Source of the DNA: Cyclobacterium sp.
Lineage (GTDB): Bacteria; Bacteroidota; Bacteroidia; Cytophagales; Cyclobacteriaceae
Assembly (NCBI RefSeq): GCF_014762705.1
Contig: NZ_JABURL010000111.1
Span: 1 to 64,000, forward strand
DNA: 64,000 bases
Direction of reading: 5' to 3'
Part shown: one piece after another, positions 38,650-47,368 of the stretch
Layout of the letters: each line of letters starts with the position of its first letter
How positions within the stretch are numbered: position 1 is the first letter of the stretch
The notes under the pieces: generated by a model
Seen by the model: the letters and a program-made list of their open reading frames with translations, nothing else
Told to the model about the DNA's origin: nothing
Databases searched by the model: none
Program-made: the position numbers and the translations under genes

Positions 38650-39624
38650 CTATAATCCAATCCCGATCCTGAATCCTGGACTTACCTGTCTGAAAAATCC
38701 ATTGAAATAAAGCTGTGGCGATACGGTGATATGTTTGCCAACCTGCCAGTTGACGCCAAGCCTGTGGGTGTTGGATTGGAAAATGTCACCACTCTTTTTG
38801 GTCACTGTACCCAGTTCAACTCCAAACCAATTGGGTTTGTCTTTATGGTTAGAGAAGTTCCTCCTATATCCGACATTGGTGAAGTTGTTGATTATGGCCG
38901 TGTTTGCTGCATCGAAAGCAAACATGAGGTTGTTGGAAATATAAAATTGGTTTTTAAGGATGCCTTTGTGGTTCAGTTGCAAGCTTATTTCCCCGGAAAA
39001 ATCTGTCAGGAATTGACCCCTATACACATTGGCACCTACGCCAGCCTGCAAGCTCAGCATATCAAAATATCCGGTGTGCCTGTCTTCCTTTAGGACGATA
39101 TTTCCGGTTTGAGCGTCCGGTCGGAATTCCAAATACCTTAAAAAGCGGTGCTTTTCCGGAAGGCTATCTGCTATGGCAGTCAACATCTTGGAAAAGTCCA
39201 CGTTTATCAATTCCGTGATATCGTTAAACCCAATGATCACCTCATAGCTTCCTGAATTATCCCGTATGTAAGCCTCGTTTTGGAGATTTTCTGAGAGCCT
39301 ATTATCGGCACTGATGTCGAAGCTTTTTATTTTGTCACTGTCCCGGATATCCAATTGTTTTTGAAATCGGTAGTCGATGGTGTAGGCAGTGTTGGGAACC
39401 ATCTGGTCAATTTCCTTCAGCCTTAATTGGAAATCTTCCATGATGGCTTGAAATCGACTTTCTTCCGCCAGAAGGTGGTAATCTTTTATCAGAATCTTCA
39501 TATCCAGTGTACCAGAAGCCTGGTAGAATATGGTGTCTCTGTAACTTTCCGTATCTTGGGAAAAGGCAGGAGTAAATGAAAAAAGGCCAATGAAAGTAAG
39601 CAGGAATAGTGATTGGAATTTCAT
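38650..39624 (-). CDS. Secreted/outer-membrane hypothetical protein linked to an ECF operon
   Basis: Signal peptide; C-terminal beta-strand-rich region. Confidence 0.65.
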   Translation of the reverse strand: MKFQSLFLLTFIGLFSFTPAFSQDTESYRDTIFYQASGTLDMKILIKDYHLLAEESRFQAIMEDFQLRLKEIDQMVPNTAYTIDYRFQKQLDIRDSDKIKSFDISADNRLSENLQNEAYIRDNSGSYEVIIGFNDITELINVDFSKMLTAIADSLPEKHRFLRYLEFRPDAQTGNIVLKEDRHTGYFDMLSLQAGVGANVYRGQFLTDFSGEISLQLNHKGILKNQFYISNNLMFAFDAANTAIINNFTNVGYRRNFSNHKDKPNWFGVELGTVTKKSGDIFQSNTHRLGVNWQVGKHITVSPQLYFNGFFRQVSPGFRIGIGL

Positions 39625-39644
39625 AACGGTTGTTTGTTTTATTT

Positions 39645-40313
39645 TTACAATTTTAGGTTGAGGGCCAGTGTTTGAGGTTGACCTTGGGCAGGATAGCTGC
39701 TGCCCATTCTGATTTTTAGCTTGAATGGTTTCGTTTCCATGAGATTTTGATAGTCATTCGTTTCGGGCAGGAGCATTTCAGTAGTCAATTCCCGGAGGAC
39801 CGGGTTGGGCATGGCTGTACCCAACTGGAATTCCAAAACCGGCCGTTCAACAGTTGGAAGGGGAATACCGATGCGATGTTCGACCTTTTCGATCGGAGAA
39901 ATTGACAATTCAGGTGCCTGCACCCTGGGCGGAGGATTTTTATTCTCTGCCGCTGGAACGGGCTCAGGCAAGCCTGCATGTTGCTGGTCCGGTAGGTTTT
40001 GGGAAATGTTCTGGTTTATTAAGTAATCATCGTCAGCGACCTTGGGTGGGGTTTCCTGCCGTACCAGTGCCTGCAACGCATTCAATTCTTTTTGTTGGGA
40101 CTCCAGCTTGAGGAAAAGGAAAACGGCAACCAGGAAGAGGGTAACCGCTGCCGCCAGCGATGTCACCAGTCCCCAATACAAGGCCCTCGACTTTTTGGGT
40201 TTTGTAATGCCTTTCCAAACCCTTGATTTTGACGCATTGACCACCTGGTCATTTCTTCTTTCGGCTTCCTGTAAGCCCATTTTGATAATTTCGTCTATAT
40301 TATTGGGTTGCAT
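39645..40313 (-). CDS. Single-TM anti-sigma-like protein
   Basis: Cytoplasmic N-terminus, TM YWGLVTSLAAAVTLFLVAVFLFL; overlaps the ECF sigma gene. Confidence 0.6.
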   Translation of the reverse strand: MQPNNIDEIIKMGLQEAERRNDQVVNASKSRVWKGITKPKKSRALYWGLVTSLAAAVTLFLVAVFLFLKLESQQKELNALQALVRQETPPKVADDDYLINQNISQNLPDQQHAGLPEPVPAAENKNPPPRVQAPELSISPIEKVEHRIGIPLPTVERPVLEFQLGTAMPNPVLRELTTEMLLPETNDYQNLMETKPFKLKIRMGSSYPAQGQPQTLALNLKL

Positions 40314-40845
40314 GGCTGTTTCTGTTTTTCAGTTTTCGGATCATATAATTTCTTGCTTTACAGAGCTGTGATTTTGAAGTGCTTTCATTGATTTTCAACA
40401 TTTCTCCGATTTCTTTATGGGAATACCCCTCTATGGCAAACAGGTTGAAAACAGTCCGATACCCTTTGGGCATTTGCTGCAATACCTGCTGGACCTCCTC
40501 TATATCCAATGAATCATCGCTTTCCAGTTGGGGTACATTCAAGCTCAGCACCTCGTCGTCCTCCTGAAACAGCAGTGCTTTTTTTCCCTTCAGAAACCGG
40601 ATGGACTCATTAATCACGACGGTGATGACCCATTTCTGCAGGCTGCCATTGCCGCGGTATTCAAACCGGTCAATGTTTTTCAATACCCGGGTAAAGGATA
40701 CCGATAGCACATCTTCGGTATCGTGGTGGTTTGCCAGGTACCGCATGGCTACATGATAGCTGTGCCGATAGTGCCTGTCAAACAGTTGTCTCTGCGCGGT
40801 AGATTCTTTGCGGATGCATCTTCTAATGATAATTTGCTCTTCCAA
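40300..40845 (-). CDS. ECF-type RNA polymerase sigma factor
   Basis: NHHDTEDVLSVSFTRVLKNIDRFEYRGNGSLQKWVITVVINESIRFL; YRTVFNLFAIEGYSHKEIGEMLKINESTSKSQL. Confidence 0.95.
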   Translation of the reverse strand: MEEQIIIRRCIRKESTAQRQLFDRHYRHSYHVAMRYLANHHDTEDVLSVSFTRVLKNIDRFEYRGNGSLQKWVITVVINESIRFLKGKKALLFQEDDEVLSLNVPQLESDDSLDIEEVQQVLQQMPKGYRTVFNLFAIEGYSHKEIGEMLKINESTSKSQLCKARNYMIRKLKNRNSHATQ

Positions 40846-41115
40846 AAGATATTGTGGTTTCCGAAAGTTGGAACCCGAAAATTCAGACAGACGTTGCCTG
40901 TGGGAAAATTATATCATGTGAAAAGATGTTAACGGGAGTAAAGGTTGTATACAAACCTGGGTAATACTTTTTAAATTGTGACCGCACTAATTGAAGGAGT
41001 CATCAAAGCGAATACCATTGAGCGGAAGCAATTGTGAATTCTTATGGCAAACGCTTCCCGAATTTCAGTATGATTTCATTAAATTTACATTAAATGATGA
41101 CAAAAGAACCATATA

Positions 41116-41389
41116 ATGGAAGATTGGAAACGACGCATTAACATCAACCCCAATCAGTGTGTGTGGGGGGGGGAGGCCATGTATCAGGAATATGAGAATA
41201 AGAGTAATTGATATATTGGATCTGCTTGCCGCAGGTCTTAATCAGGAGCAAATTTTAACGGAGTTGCCTGATTTGGTAAATGAAGACATTGAGGCCTCGA
41301 TCAAATATGCACGAGGCAAAATTAATCACTCCGTTTTTGCCGCATTTAATCAACTTCTACGATCTGCTTCAATTTTTCCAAAGCCTTAG
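41116..41389 (+). pseudogene. DUF433-family antitoxin-like gene frameshifted in a (GT)n/G9 tract
   Basis: Frame 1 MEDWKRRININPNQC, then GTGTGTGTGGGGGGGGG, frame 2 GRPCIRNMRIRVIDILDLLAAGLNQEQILTELPDLVNEDIEASIKYARGKINHSVFAA. Confidence 0.75.
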
Positions 41390-41807
41390 GATAGGTACTG
41401 TCAAAGTAGTCCAGATGTTCATCCGTGACATCTACTTCTACAATCACCCTGGTTATTTCTCCCGTTTCTTCAAACCTGTAATTTTCGTGCCCTCCTGCCC
41501 ACTGTTCCACCTGTGGGCCCGCTGTGATTTCCTTGTCCCCGTCCAAAATTCCGTAATGCTGGATGGAAATAAACTGGTTCGGAATATTTTCGGCTATTCA
41601 GGCCACCATACCAGCCCGGTTTCCTTGGTCATCTGTCCCAATAAAGTAGATTTTCTGCCCTTTTTCCCAGCTACCTTCATAAGTGGAAGTGGGGTTAAAA
41701 AGTGCGGTCCATTGTTCATAGGTGCTTTTATTGCTTAGTCCCAGCATGGTATCAAATACCTTTTCCACCGGAGCGTTGATTTCGATTTTATATTGCTTTT
41801 TTTCCAT
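41346..41807 (-). pseudogene. SRPBCC/AHSA1-like protein gene with one in-frame TGA
   Basis: MEKKQYKIEINAPVEKVFDTMLG...GNRAGMVA*IAENIPNQFISIQHYGILDGDKEITAGPQVEQWAGGHENYRFEE; frame kept across 154 codons; stop at 41598-41600. Confidence 0.85.
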
Positions 41808-42026
41808 GGTGCGATTTTATGTCTATTATTTTAATCCTTCAACTTAACCCATTTTTTCCAAATTTAGCGACTCCTTTAATAAGTCAAAGGGTGTAAAAGC
41901 GTCAATGTATAGGGTAAATAGGGACATATTAATGGCGTTCTCCGGTTTTGATCCTTAAAAAGAAGGCTTTACGTAAGCTTAACGTTGGGGAATCAGGACC
42001 GGCAGCACCATGTGCTCTCCGAACTG

Positions 42027-42380
42027 TCACACAGGCTGTCCGAAAGTCAGCAAATTGTTATCTGGATCGAGCAGGGAAAACTCCTTTTGCCCCCAGCCCT
42101 TGACTTCCAAATGCCCATTTGGATGAATGGGTATGTTTTTATCAAGCATTTCCTGGTAAAGCGCCTCAATATTTTCTGTCCTGATGTAAACCTGTCCGTA
42201 ATTTTTATTGGGATCCAAATCCCTAAACTCAAAGAAATGAAATTGAATGTTGTCTTTTTGCAGCATCAGGTAACCCTCATAGTCCTTTTCTCCGAATGCT
42301 TCAAATCCCAAGAGGGTATAGTAGTCCCGAGTTTTGGCTTTGTTCCGCATGGGTAATTTGGGGTGGATGGCTGTAAGCAT
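42027..42380 (-). CDS. VOC-family/bleomycin-resistance-like protein
   Basis: MLTAIHPKLPMRNKAKTRDYYTLLGFEAFGEKDYEGYLMLQKDNIQFHFFE; LLDPDNNLLTFGQ. Confidence 0.9.
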   Translation of the reverse strand: MLTAIHPKLPMRNKAKTRDYYTLLGFEAFGEKDYEGYLMLQKDNIQFHFFEFRDLDPNKNYGQVYIRTENIEALYQEMLDKNIPIHPNGHLEVKGWGQKEFSLLDPDNNLLTFGQPV

Positions 42381-42515
42381 AGGATTTAAGTGGGGTGGCT
42401 TTTAAATTTAATCAAAATTATTCCTATTTTTAATTTGTATAATAATAAGAGGTTGGGCTAAATAATTGATTTAATCTGGATTTACGTCTTTAGTGATTAC
42501 AAGATTTAGGGTTAT

Positions 42516-43094
42516 TTGATGAAAAAGCGTGAAATTAGTGAAATATACTTGCAGAATTCCAAAGAATGGAGGGAATGGCTGGAGAAAAATCACGACAAAG
42601 TAGCCGGCGTTTATTTGATTTTTTATACAGTTGACCATGAAATGCCGTCCATGCGGTGGGAGGAAGCGGTAATGGTAGCTTTGTGCTTTGGATGGATCGA
42701 TTCTACCACCTACAGCCTGGGCAATGGCAAACGCCGGCAATACTTCACAAGGCGGAAATCTAAAAGCAATTGGAGTGCCATCAACAAAAGCTACATTGAT
42801 AGGCTGTTAGCAGATGGATTGATGCATGAAAGTGGAATGAACGCCATTGCAATAGCAAAAGAAAATGGCAGCTGGAATAGTTTCGACGATGTAGAAAAAG
42901 GGATTATTCCCGAGGATCTGAAGTCAGCTTTCAAAAAGCATCCAGAAGCGTTTGCCAATTACCAGAATTTTGCTCCATCATACAGGAAAAGTTACTTGTA
43001 CTGGCTGCAACAAGCAAAAAGACCAGCGACAAGAACAAATCGGCTCTATGAAATCATTGACCTGTGCAAAAGGAATATCAAAAGCAGACAGTAA
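42516..43094 (+). CDS. YdeI/OmpD-associated-family protein
   Basis: SKEWREWLEKNHDKVAGVYLIFY; WEEAVMVALCFGWIDSTTYSLGNGKRRQYFTRRKSKSNWSAINKSYIDRLL. Confidence 0.9.
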   Translation: MMKKREISEIYLQNSKEWREWLEKNHDKVAGVYLIFYTVDHEMPSMRWEEAVMVALCFGWIDSTTYSLGNGKRRQYFTRRKSKSNWSAINKSYIDRLLADGLMHESGMNAIAIAKENGSWNSFDDVEKGIIPEDLKSAFKKHPEAFANYQNFAPSYRKSYLYWLQQAKRPATRTNRLYEIIDLCKRNIKSRQ

Positions 43095-43363
43095 TCCTTT
43101 GGGGTCTTTGGGAAGGTTTTCTAAGGCATTACTAAAGGATTTAGGAAAGACCTTTCAAATATTTATTTCTGCAGCGAATTCTTAAAGGGATTGCCTATGC
43201 ATTGATGGAGAAGACCTCCGAGGTTTGAGAAACCTCAAATGTACCAATCCAAACCAATTAGGTCTTCAGTTATGGAATTGATGGAAATATAATTGCTAAT
43301 GCTTATTCCGGGTTGAATTATCTACTCAACCAGCCTGTGAAATACCGAGAAAAGAAATTTATC

Positions 43364-43398
43364 TACGAAATAATCGTAATAAAATGATTATATCGTAG
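43364..43398. promoter_or_regulatory. Putative BlaI/MecI-type operator
   Basis: TACGA-AATAA-TCGTA (43364-43378) plus a further TCGTAG half-site (43393-43398), upstream of a BlaI-like gene. Confidence 0.65.
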
Positions 43399-43430
43399 GT
43401 TTTTTCATTTTGGTTTTTTACCTTTACCTT

Positions 43431-43796
43431 ATGGAAGAACTAATACCACAGGAAGAGCAGGCAATGCACATTTTTTGGAAAATTGAAAGGGGAGTGGTCC
43501 GGGACATTCTGGATCGGTTGCCAGAACCAAAGCCACCTTATACCACCTTGGCTTCCACCATCAAATCACTGGAAAAAAAAGGATATCTGGGGCATAAGAC
43601 CTATGGTAAAACCCATGAATATTTTGTGGTGGTAGAGCAATCAGCCTATAAAAAGAAAAAGTTTAATGGGATTATTAAGGATTTCTTTGACGGATCGGTG
43701 GATAACGTGCTTTCCTTTTTGGTGAAAGAAAAAAAGCTTACCAGAAAAGAATTGGAGGAATTAAATCAACTTATTGAGAAAGGAGGCAAACCATGA
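43431..43796 (+). CDS. BlaI/MecI/CopY-family repressor
   Basis: EEQAMHIFWKIERGVVRDILDRLPEPKPPYTTLASTIKSLEKKGYLGHKTYGKTHEYF. Confidence 0.92.
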   Translation: MEELIPQEEQAMHIFWKIERGVVRDILDRLPEPKPPYTTLASTIKSLEKKGYLGHKTYGKTHEYFVVVEQSAYKKKKFNGIIKDFFDGSVDNVLSFLVKEKKLTRKELEELNQLIEKGGKP

Positions 43797-45019
43797 ACAC
43801 ATATTGGAATTATCTTTTTGAAGTAAGTATTGGTATTGCTCTTGTCTGGTTGGTTTATCGATTAATCTTTAAGGGGCTCACATTTTTTGGATGGAACAGG
43901 TTTTTTCTTTTGACGGGGATGTTGGTTTCAATAATGATGCCTCTTATTGAAGTCCAGTTTTTTCCTAAAAGCACCCTTCCGGTTCAGGAATTTATTTACT
44001 CTTTTGATCAATTGGAGGTAGCAATCCGCAACTCGGCTACTTTTTCATCGGGCTGGAATCCTTTGCTGATGCAGGTAATCCTTTATTCTTATTTTGGATT
44101 TTCAGCAACGAAAGTTTTGGTTTTTGGAATAAGTATCATTTCATTATTTCAGAAAATCAGAAATGCAAAAGCCCAAAAATTTCAGGAAATTGAGATTTAT
44201 ACGGATCCGGAATTCAAGCCTGCCTCTTTTTTTAATAAAATTTTGATGCCCTCATTCAACCCAGACAATAAATCTCATCTTCAGATTTTCCTTCATGAAT
44301 CAGCACATGTGCGTTTGAGGCATTCCTGGGATCTCCTGGGTTTGCATTTCATCAAATCCCTGTTTTGGATCAATCCCTTTGTTTACCTTATAGAAAGGGA
44401 GTTAAGGGAGGTTCATGAATTTCAGGCAGACGGTATAGTAATTCAACAAATTGCATGCAAAGATTATTGCCAGCTATTGGTGAATAATTTAGGTCAAAAT
44501 AGTAGCAATCAACTAATCAACAGTTTTAATCAATTTCAAATCAAAAATCGGATCGTTATGATGAACAAACGCAGATCAACAAATGAGAACAAGTGGAAAT
44601 ACCTTATTGGTATGCCGCTATTGATATTGGTACTTGCTTTATTTTCTTTGAAAATGACAGGGCAAGAGGATAATGTTACAGGAACCTGGCTAGGTTCAGA
44701 TTTTGAATTCACCTTACATGAAGGACCGGATTTAAATGAGTTGATTGATGGAGGCAGAAATCTTCATGTGAATGGTAAACTTATCCTTGGCCAGGATAAA
44801 TCCTATCAGATATTGGATCCTACAGGGGAAGTAAATGGCGAAGGGAATTGGAACCTGGAATCGAGTAATCTTATGCTAAACAGCCTGGATGGTCACCTTG
44901 TAGCCTACCAAATCGAGGTAATATCCAACGCTAAAATGATCACCAGTCATCAGGTTTCCATGGAAACCCCTGAGGGAACAATTTCCGGAACCATACGGCT
45001 TACTTATGTAAAACGATAA
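43793..45019 (+). CDS. BlaR1/M56-family membrane metallopeptidase with C-terminal lipocalin-like domain
   Basis: N-terminal TMs; HESAHVRLRHSWDLL zinc motif; ATGA overlap with BlaI; GTWLGSDFEFTLHEG C-terminal domain. Confidence 0.9.
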   Translation: MNTYWNYLFEVSIGIALVWLVYRLIFKGLTFFGWNRFFLLTGMLVSIMMPLIEVQFFPKSTLPVQEFIYSFDQLEVAIRNSATFSSGWNPLLMQVILYSYFGFSATKVLVFGISIISLFQKIRNAKAQKFQEIEIYTDPEFKPASFFNKILMPSFNPDNKSHLQIFLHESAHVRLRHSWDLLGLHFIKSLFWINPFVYLIERELREVHEFQADGIVIQQIACKDYCQLLVNNLGQNSSNQLINSFNQFQIKNRIVMMNKRRSTNENKWKYLIGMPLLILVLALFSLKMTGQEDNVTGTWLGSDFEFTLHEGPDLNELIDGGRNLHVNGKLILGQDKSYQILDPTGEVNGEGNWNLESSNLMLNSLDGHLVAYQIEVISNAKMITSHQVSMETPEGTISGTIRLTYVKR

Positions 45020-45027
45020 AAAAATTT

Positions 45028-45060
45028 AAAACCATCTACGATGTAATCGTAGATGGTTTT
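45028..45060 (+). terminator. Terminator hairpin carrying an operator-like dyad
   Basis: AAAACCATCTACGAT-GTA-ATCGTAGATGGTTTT, perfect 15-bp stem; contains TACGA-TGTAA-TCGTA (45037-45051). Confidence 0.85.
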
Positions 45061-45185
45061 TGCGTTCTATTCTTGACTCATATACCCAAGTTTTCAATGT
45101 TTTTTCTAGTTTTTGTAGCATTTTTAAAAGCAGTTGCGTCTTAATAGCAAGAGAAAATACTAATTTTACTTAAAATTTCATAACA

Positions 45186-46073
45186 ATGAAAAACAGGTAC
45201 TGGACAGTCATTTTATTTTCGGCCCTTTTGTCTTCGTGTATCATAGATGGTGGCGAAGGGACCCCAGTTGATTTGACAATGGTAAACCAGGGAAATGTGG
45301 TACTTGATCTATCCGATATTGATTATTATGATTTTTCCAGTCATATCGTTTACCTAAAGGGAAGCAATAGGCTTGAGGGAGATTTTGATCAATTGCGTGG
45401 AGCTAAAATTTTGGTAAACGGAACCGAGATTTATCCCCTCAATATTCATGATCTCTATTTGTCTACGATGCCTGTTGGGCCACATATCCAAAGCTTAATC
45501 GATGTTTTTGGTGATTTTGCATTCCGAATTAGCTTTAGTGACTATCCAGATGGGTCCGGCAGTAGTATTAAAGACCCCAGGTCGGATGCAAGAATTGTAT
45601 CCGCATTAAAGAAACACAACAAATACCGGGCTGGACTTTCCATAGAAGCCGAATCCATTTTAAGGCAGGGAAATCAGATAAAACTTAAAATCAAAATAAG
45701 AAACCTGGACAGCCAAAACTATTACTTTTTAGATCCCCATAAAATGGGTGAGGGGCTGTTTCATTATTTTACCAATGGACTTGGGTTTTTTGATCCGCAA
45801 CAAATGGGATATCAGCAAAATAAAATTGAACATGAACCACCCGAACCCCACCTTTATTGGTCTTTAGATTGGATGTCTGTCATCAAAGGAAAAGAAAGCA
45901 AAACATTCGAATTTACCTATCCTTTTGAGAATGTTCCTACAGGTAGAGATTTGAAATTTTCATTTGTCTTTCCGAGTCCTGAACGCAGTATACAACTAGG
46001 GTCAGATTTGGATCAGCAAGGCGGTAGAATTTGGTTGGGTAGTGTGATAATGGAATTGACCAAAAGGTTTTGA
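45186..46073 (+). CDS. Hypothetical lipoprotein
   Basis: Lipobox LSSCIIDGGEG; 295-aa coherent ORF. Confidence 0.7.
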   Translation: MKNRYWTVILFSALLSSCIIDGGEGTPVDLTMVNQGNVVLDLSDIDYYDFSSHIVYLKGSNRLEGDFDQLRGAKILVNGTEIYPLNIHDLYLSTMPVGPHIQSLIDVFGDFAFRISFSDYPDGSGSSIKDPRSDARIVSALKKHNKYRAGLSIEAESILRQGNQIKLKIKIRNLDSQNYYFLDPHKMGEGLFHYFTNGLGFFDPQQMGYQQNKIEHEPPEPHLYWSLDWMSVIKGKESKTFEFTYPFENVPTGRDLKFSFVFPSPERSIQLGSDLDQQGGRIWLGSVIMELTKRF

Positions 46074-46086
46074 TAGAAATAGTTTA

Positions 46087-46197
46087 ATGAATGGAGCAGA
46101 AATTAATCCTACTGCCACCGCTTTTGCAATTTATACATTCAATAAAAAAGACTTTCCTATTATTCAAGATTTGAAATTGTATATAAAAAGTCCTTGA
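46087..46197 (+). pseudogene. C-terminal remnant resembling a PIN-domain toxin
   Basis: MNGAEINPTATAFAIYTFNKKDFPIIQDLKLYIKSP* resembles the terminal T.N.KDF..I..L.LY segment of PIN toxins. Confidence 0.35.
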
Positions 46198-46503
46198 CTA
46201 TTGCATATTGGAAAACTACCAATCCTCTGCGGTTGGAAAGCTCGCTTTTTCTGTTCTGAAATTTCTAATACAAAAAACTAAACCAGAAAGGTAAATGGCT
46301 GGATAACTTTCAGATAATAGGTCCGTAAAAACCACATCTCCAGCTATTATCAAAAACTTTCTTACATCTAAAGGTCGAGAAATTCTTTTACTGGTCAGGA
46401 TTACCGAAATGCAATACAAGGATTGGCCATGCAAAATAGCAGGTGTTGACATTATCATGCGTATTCACTAAATTTATACGCATAATTGTCCGGGTAAATA
46501 CCT

Positions 46504-46776
46504 ATGAAAAAGCGACTAAATATTACGGTTAAGGAAGACTTGATTCAGAAAATGAAAAAATACGCAGATCTGAAGGGGACCAGTATCTCCAATCTGGTTG
46601 AGGAGCATTTTGAGCAATTATTAAAACAACCATCCAAGTTTTCCAAAGAAATGTCCCTTGTGGAATTTGTGAAAACTTTGCCAAAATCCAAGGTAGATTT
46701 TCCAACTGATTTTGATTTTAAAACGGAATATTTTAATGCAAAATCAAAAGAATACGATGAACAGAATCTTGTTTGA
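46504..46776 (+). CDS. DUF6364/RHH-like antitoxin
   Basis: MKKRLNITVKEDLIQKMKKYADLKGTSISNLVEEHFEQLLK. Confidence 0.85.
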   Translation: MKKRLNITVKEDLIQKMKKYADLKGTSISNLVEEHFEQLLKQPSKFSKEMSLVEFVKTLPKSKVDFPTDFDFKTEYFNAKSKEYDEQNLV

Positions 46777-47176
46777 TGCAAATGTTCTTTTGGATTTTTT
46801 TCTGGAACGCAACGCCCAGCCAGAAAAGATAGAAAAGTTGTTTGGCTTGGTTGATGACAAAACAATTGAAGGGTTTATAACGCTTTCCATTCTTCAGATT
46901 TGTTCCTATTATTTGACCAGCACAAAAGGGATTGTAGTCACCAAGGGTATTGTAGAGATGGTTATTTTGAAATTTCAACTTTTGGAAGGCAGTAGTAAAA
47001 CAGTTTTGAATGCCGTAAAATCGGATCAACAAGACATTGAAGATGCCATTCATTATTTTATTGCCCTGGAAAATGAAATGGATGCAATAGTAACATTAGA
47101 CAAGGAGTTTCTTAGGTTGTCTTCTCCCTATTTACCAATATATAGCCCAATCAACCTTTTGGCTAAATTATCTTAA
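46757..47176 (+). CDS. PIN-domain toxin
   Basis: MNRILFDANVLLDFFLERN; QDIEDAIHYFIALENEMDAIVTLDKEF; overlaps the antitoxin gene by 20 nt. Confidence 0.88.
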   Translation: MNRILFDANVLLDFFLERNAQPEKIEKLFGLVDDKTIEGFITLSILQICSYYLTSTKGIVVTKGIVEMVILKFQLLEGSSKTVLNAVKSDQQDIEDAIHYFIALENEMDAIVTLDKEFLRLSSPYLPIYSPINLLAKLS

Positions 47177-47368
47177 GGCGGACCTTTTTATTACCAGGAT
47201 TGGACAAAGAAGGATTAGTCATTAAAAAGCATTTACTATTCTTTTTTAAGCACCTTTTTTTTTAAAAATTAGATACGTAATGTAGGTAGATGCACTTACG
47301 TTCTTTAACAATTCATAAGAATGATAACAAAAAATTGTTAATTTACCACTTTCCAAAGAACCTGAGCC

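Noticed and set aside
41598-41600. Selenocysteine at the TGA in the SRPBCC gene
   Set aside because: No SECIS-like hairpin recognised just downstream and the position fits an Arg CGA codon; nonsense mutation is more likely.
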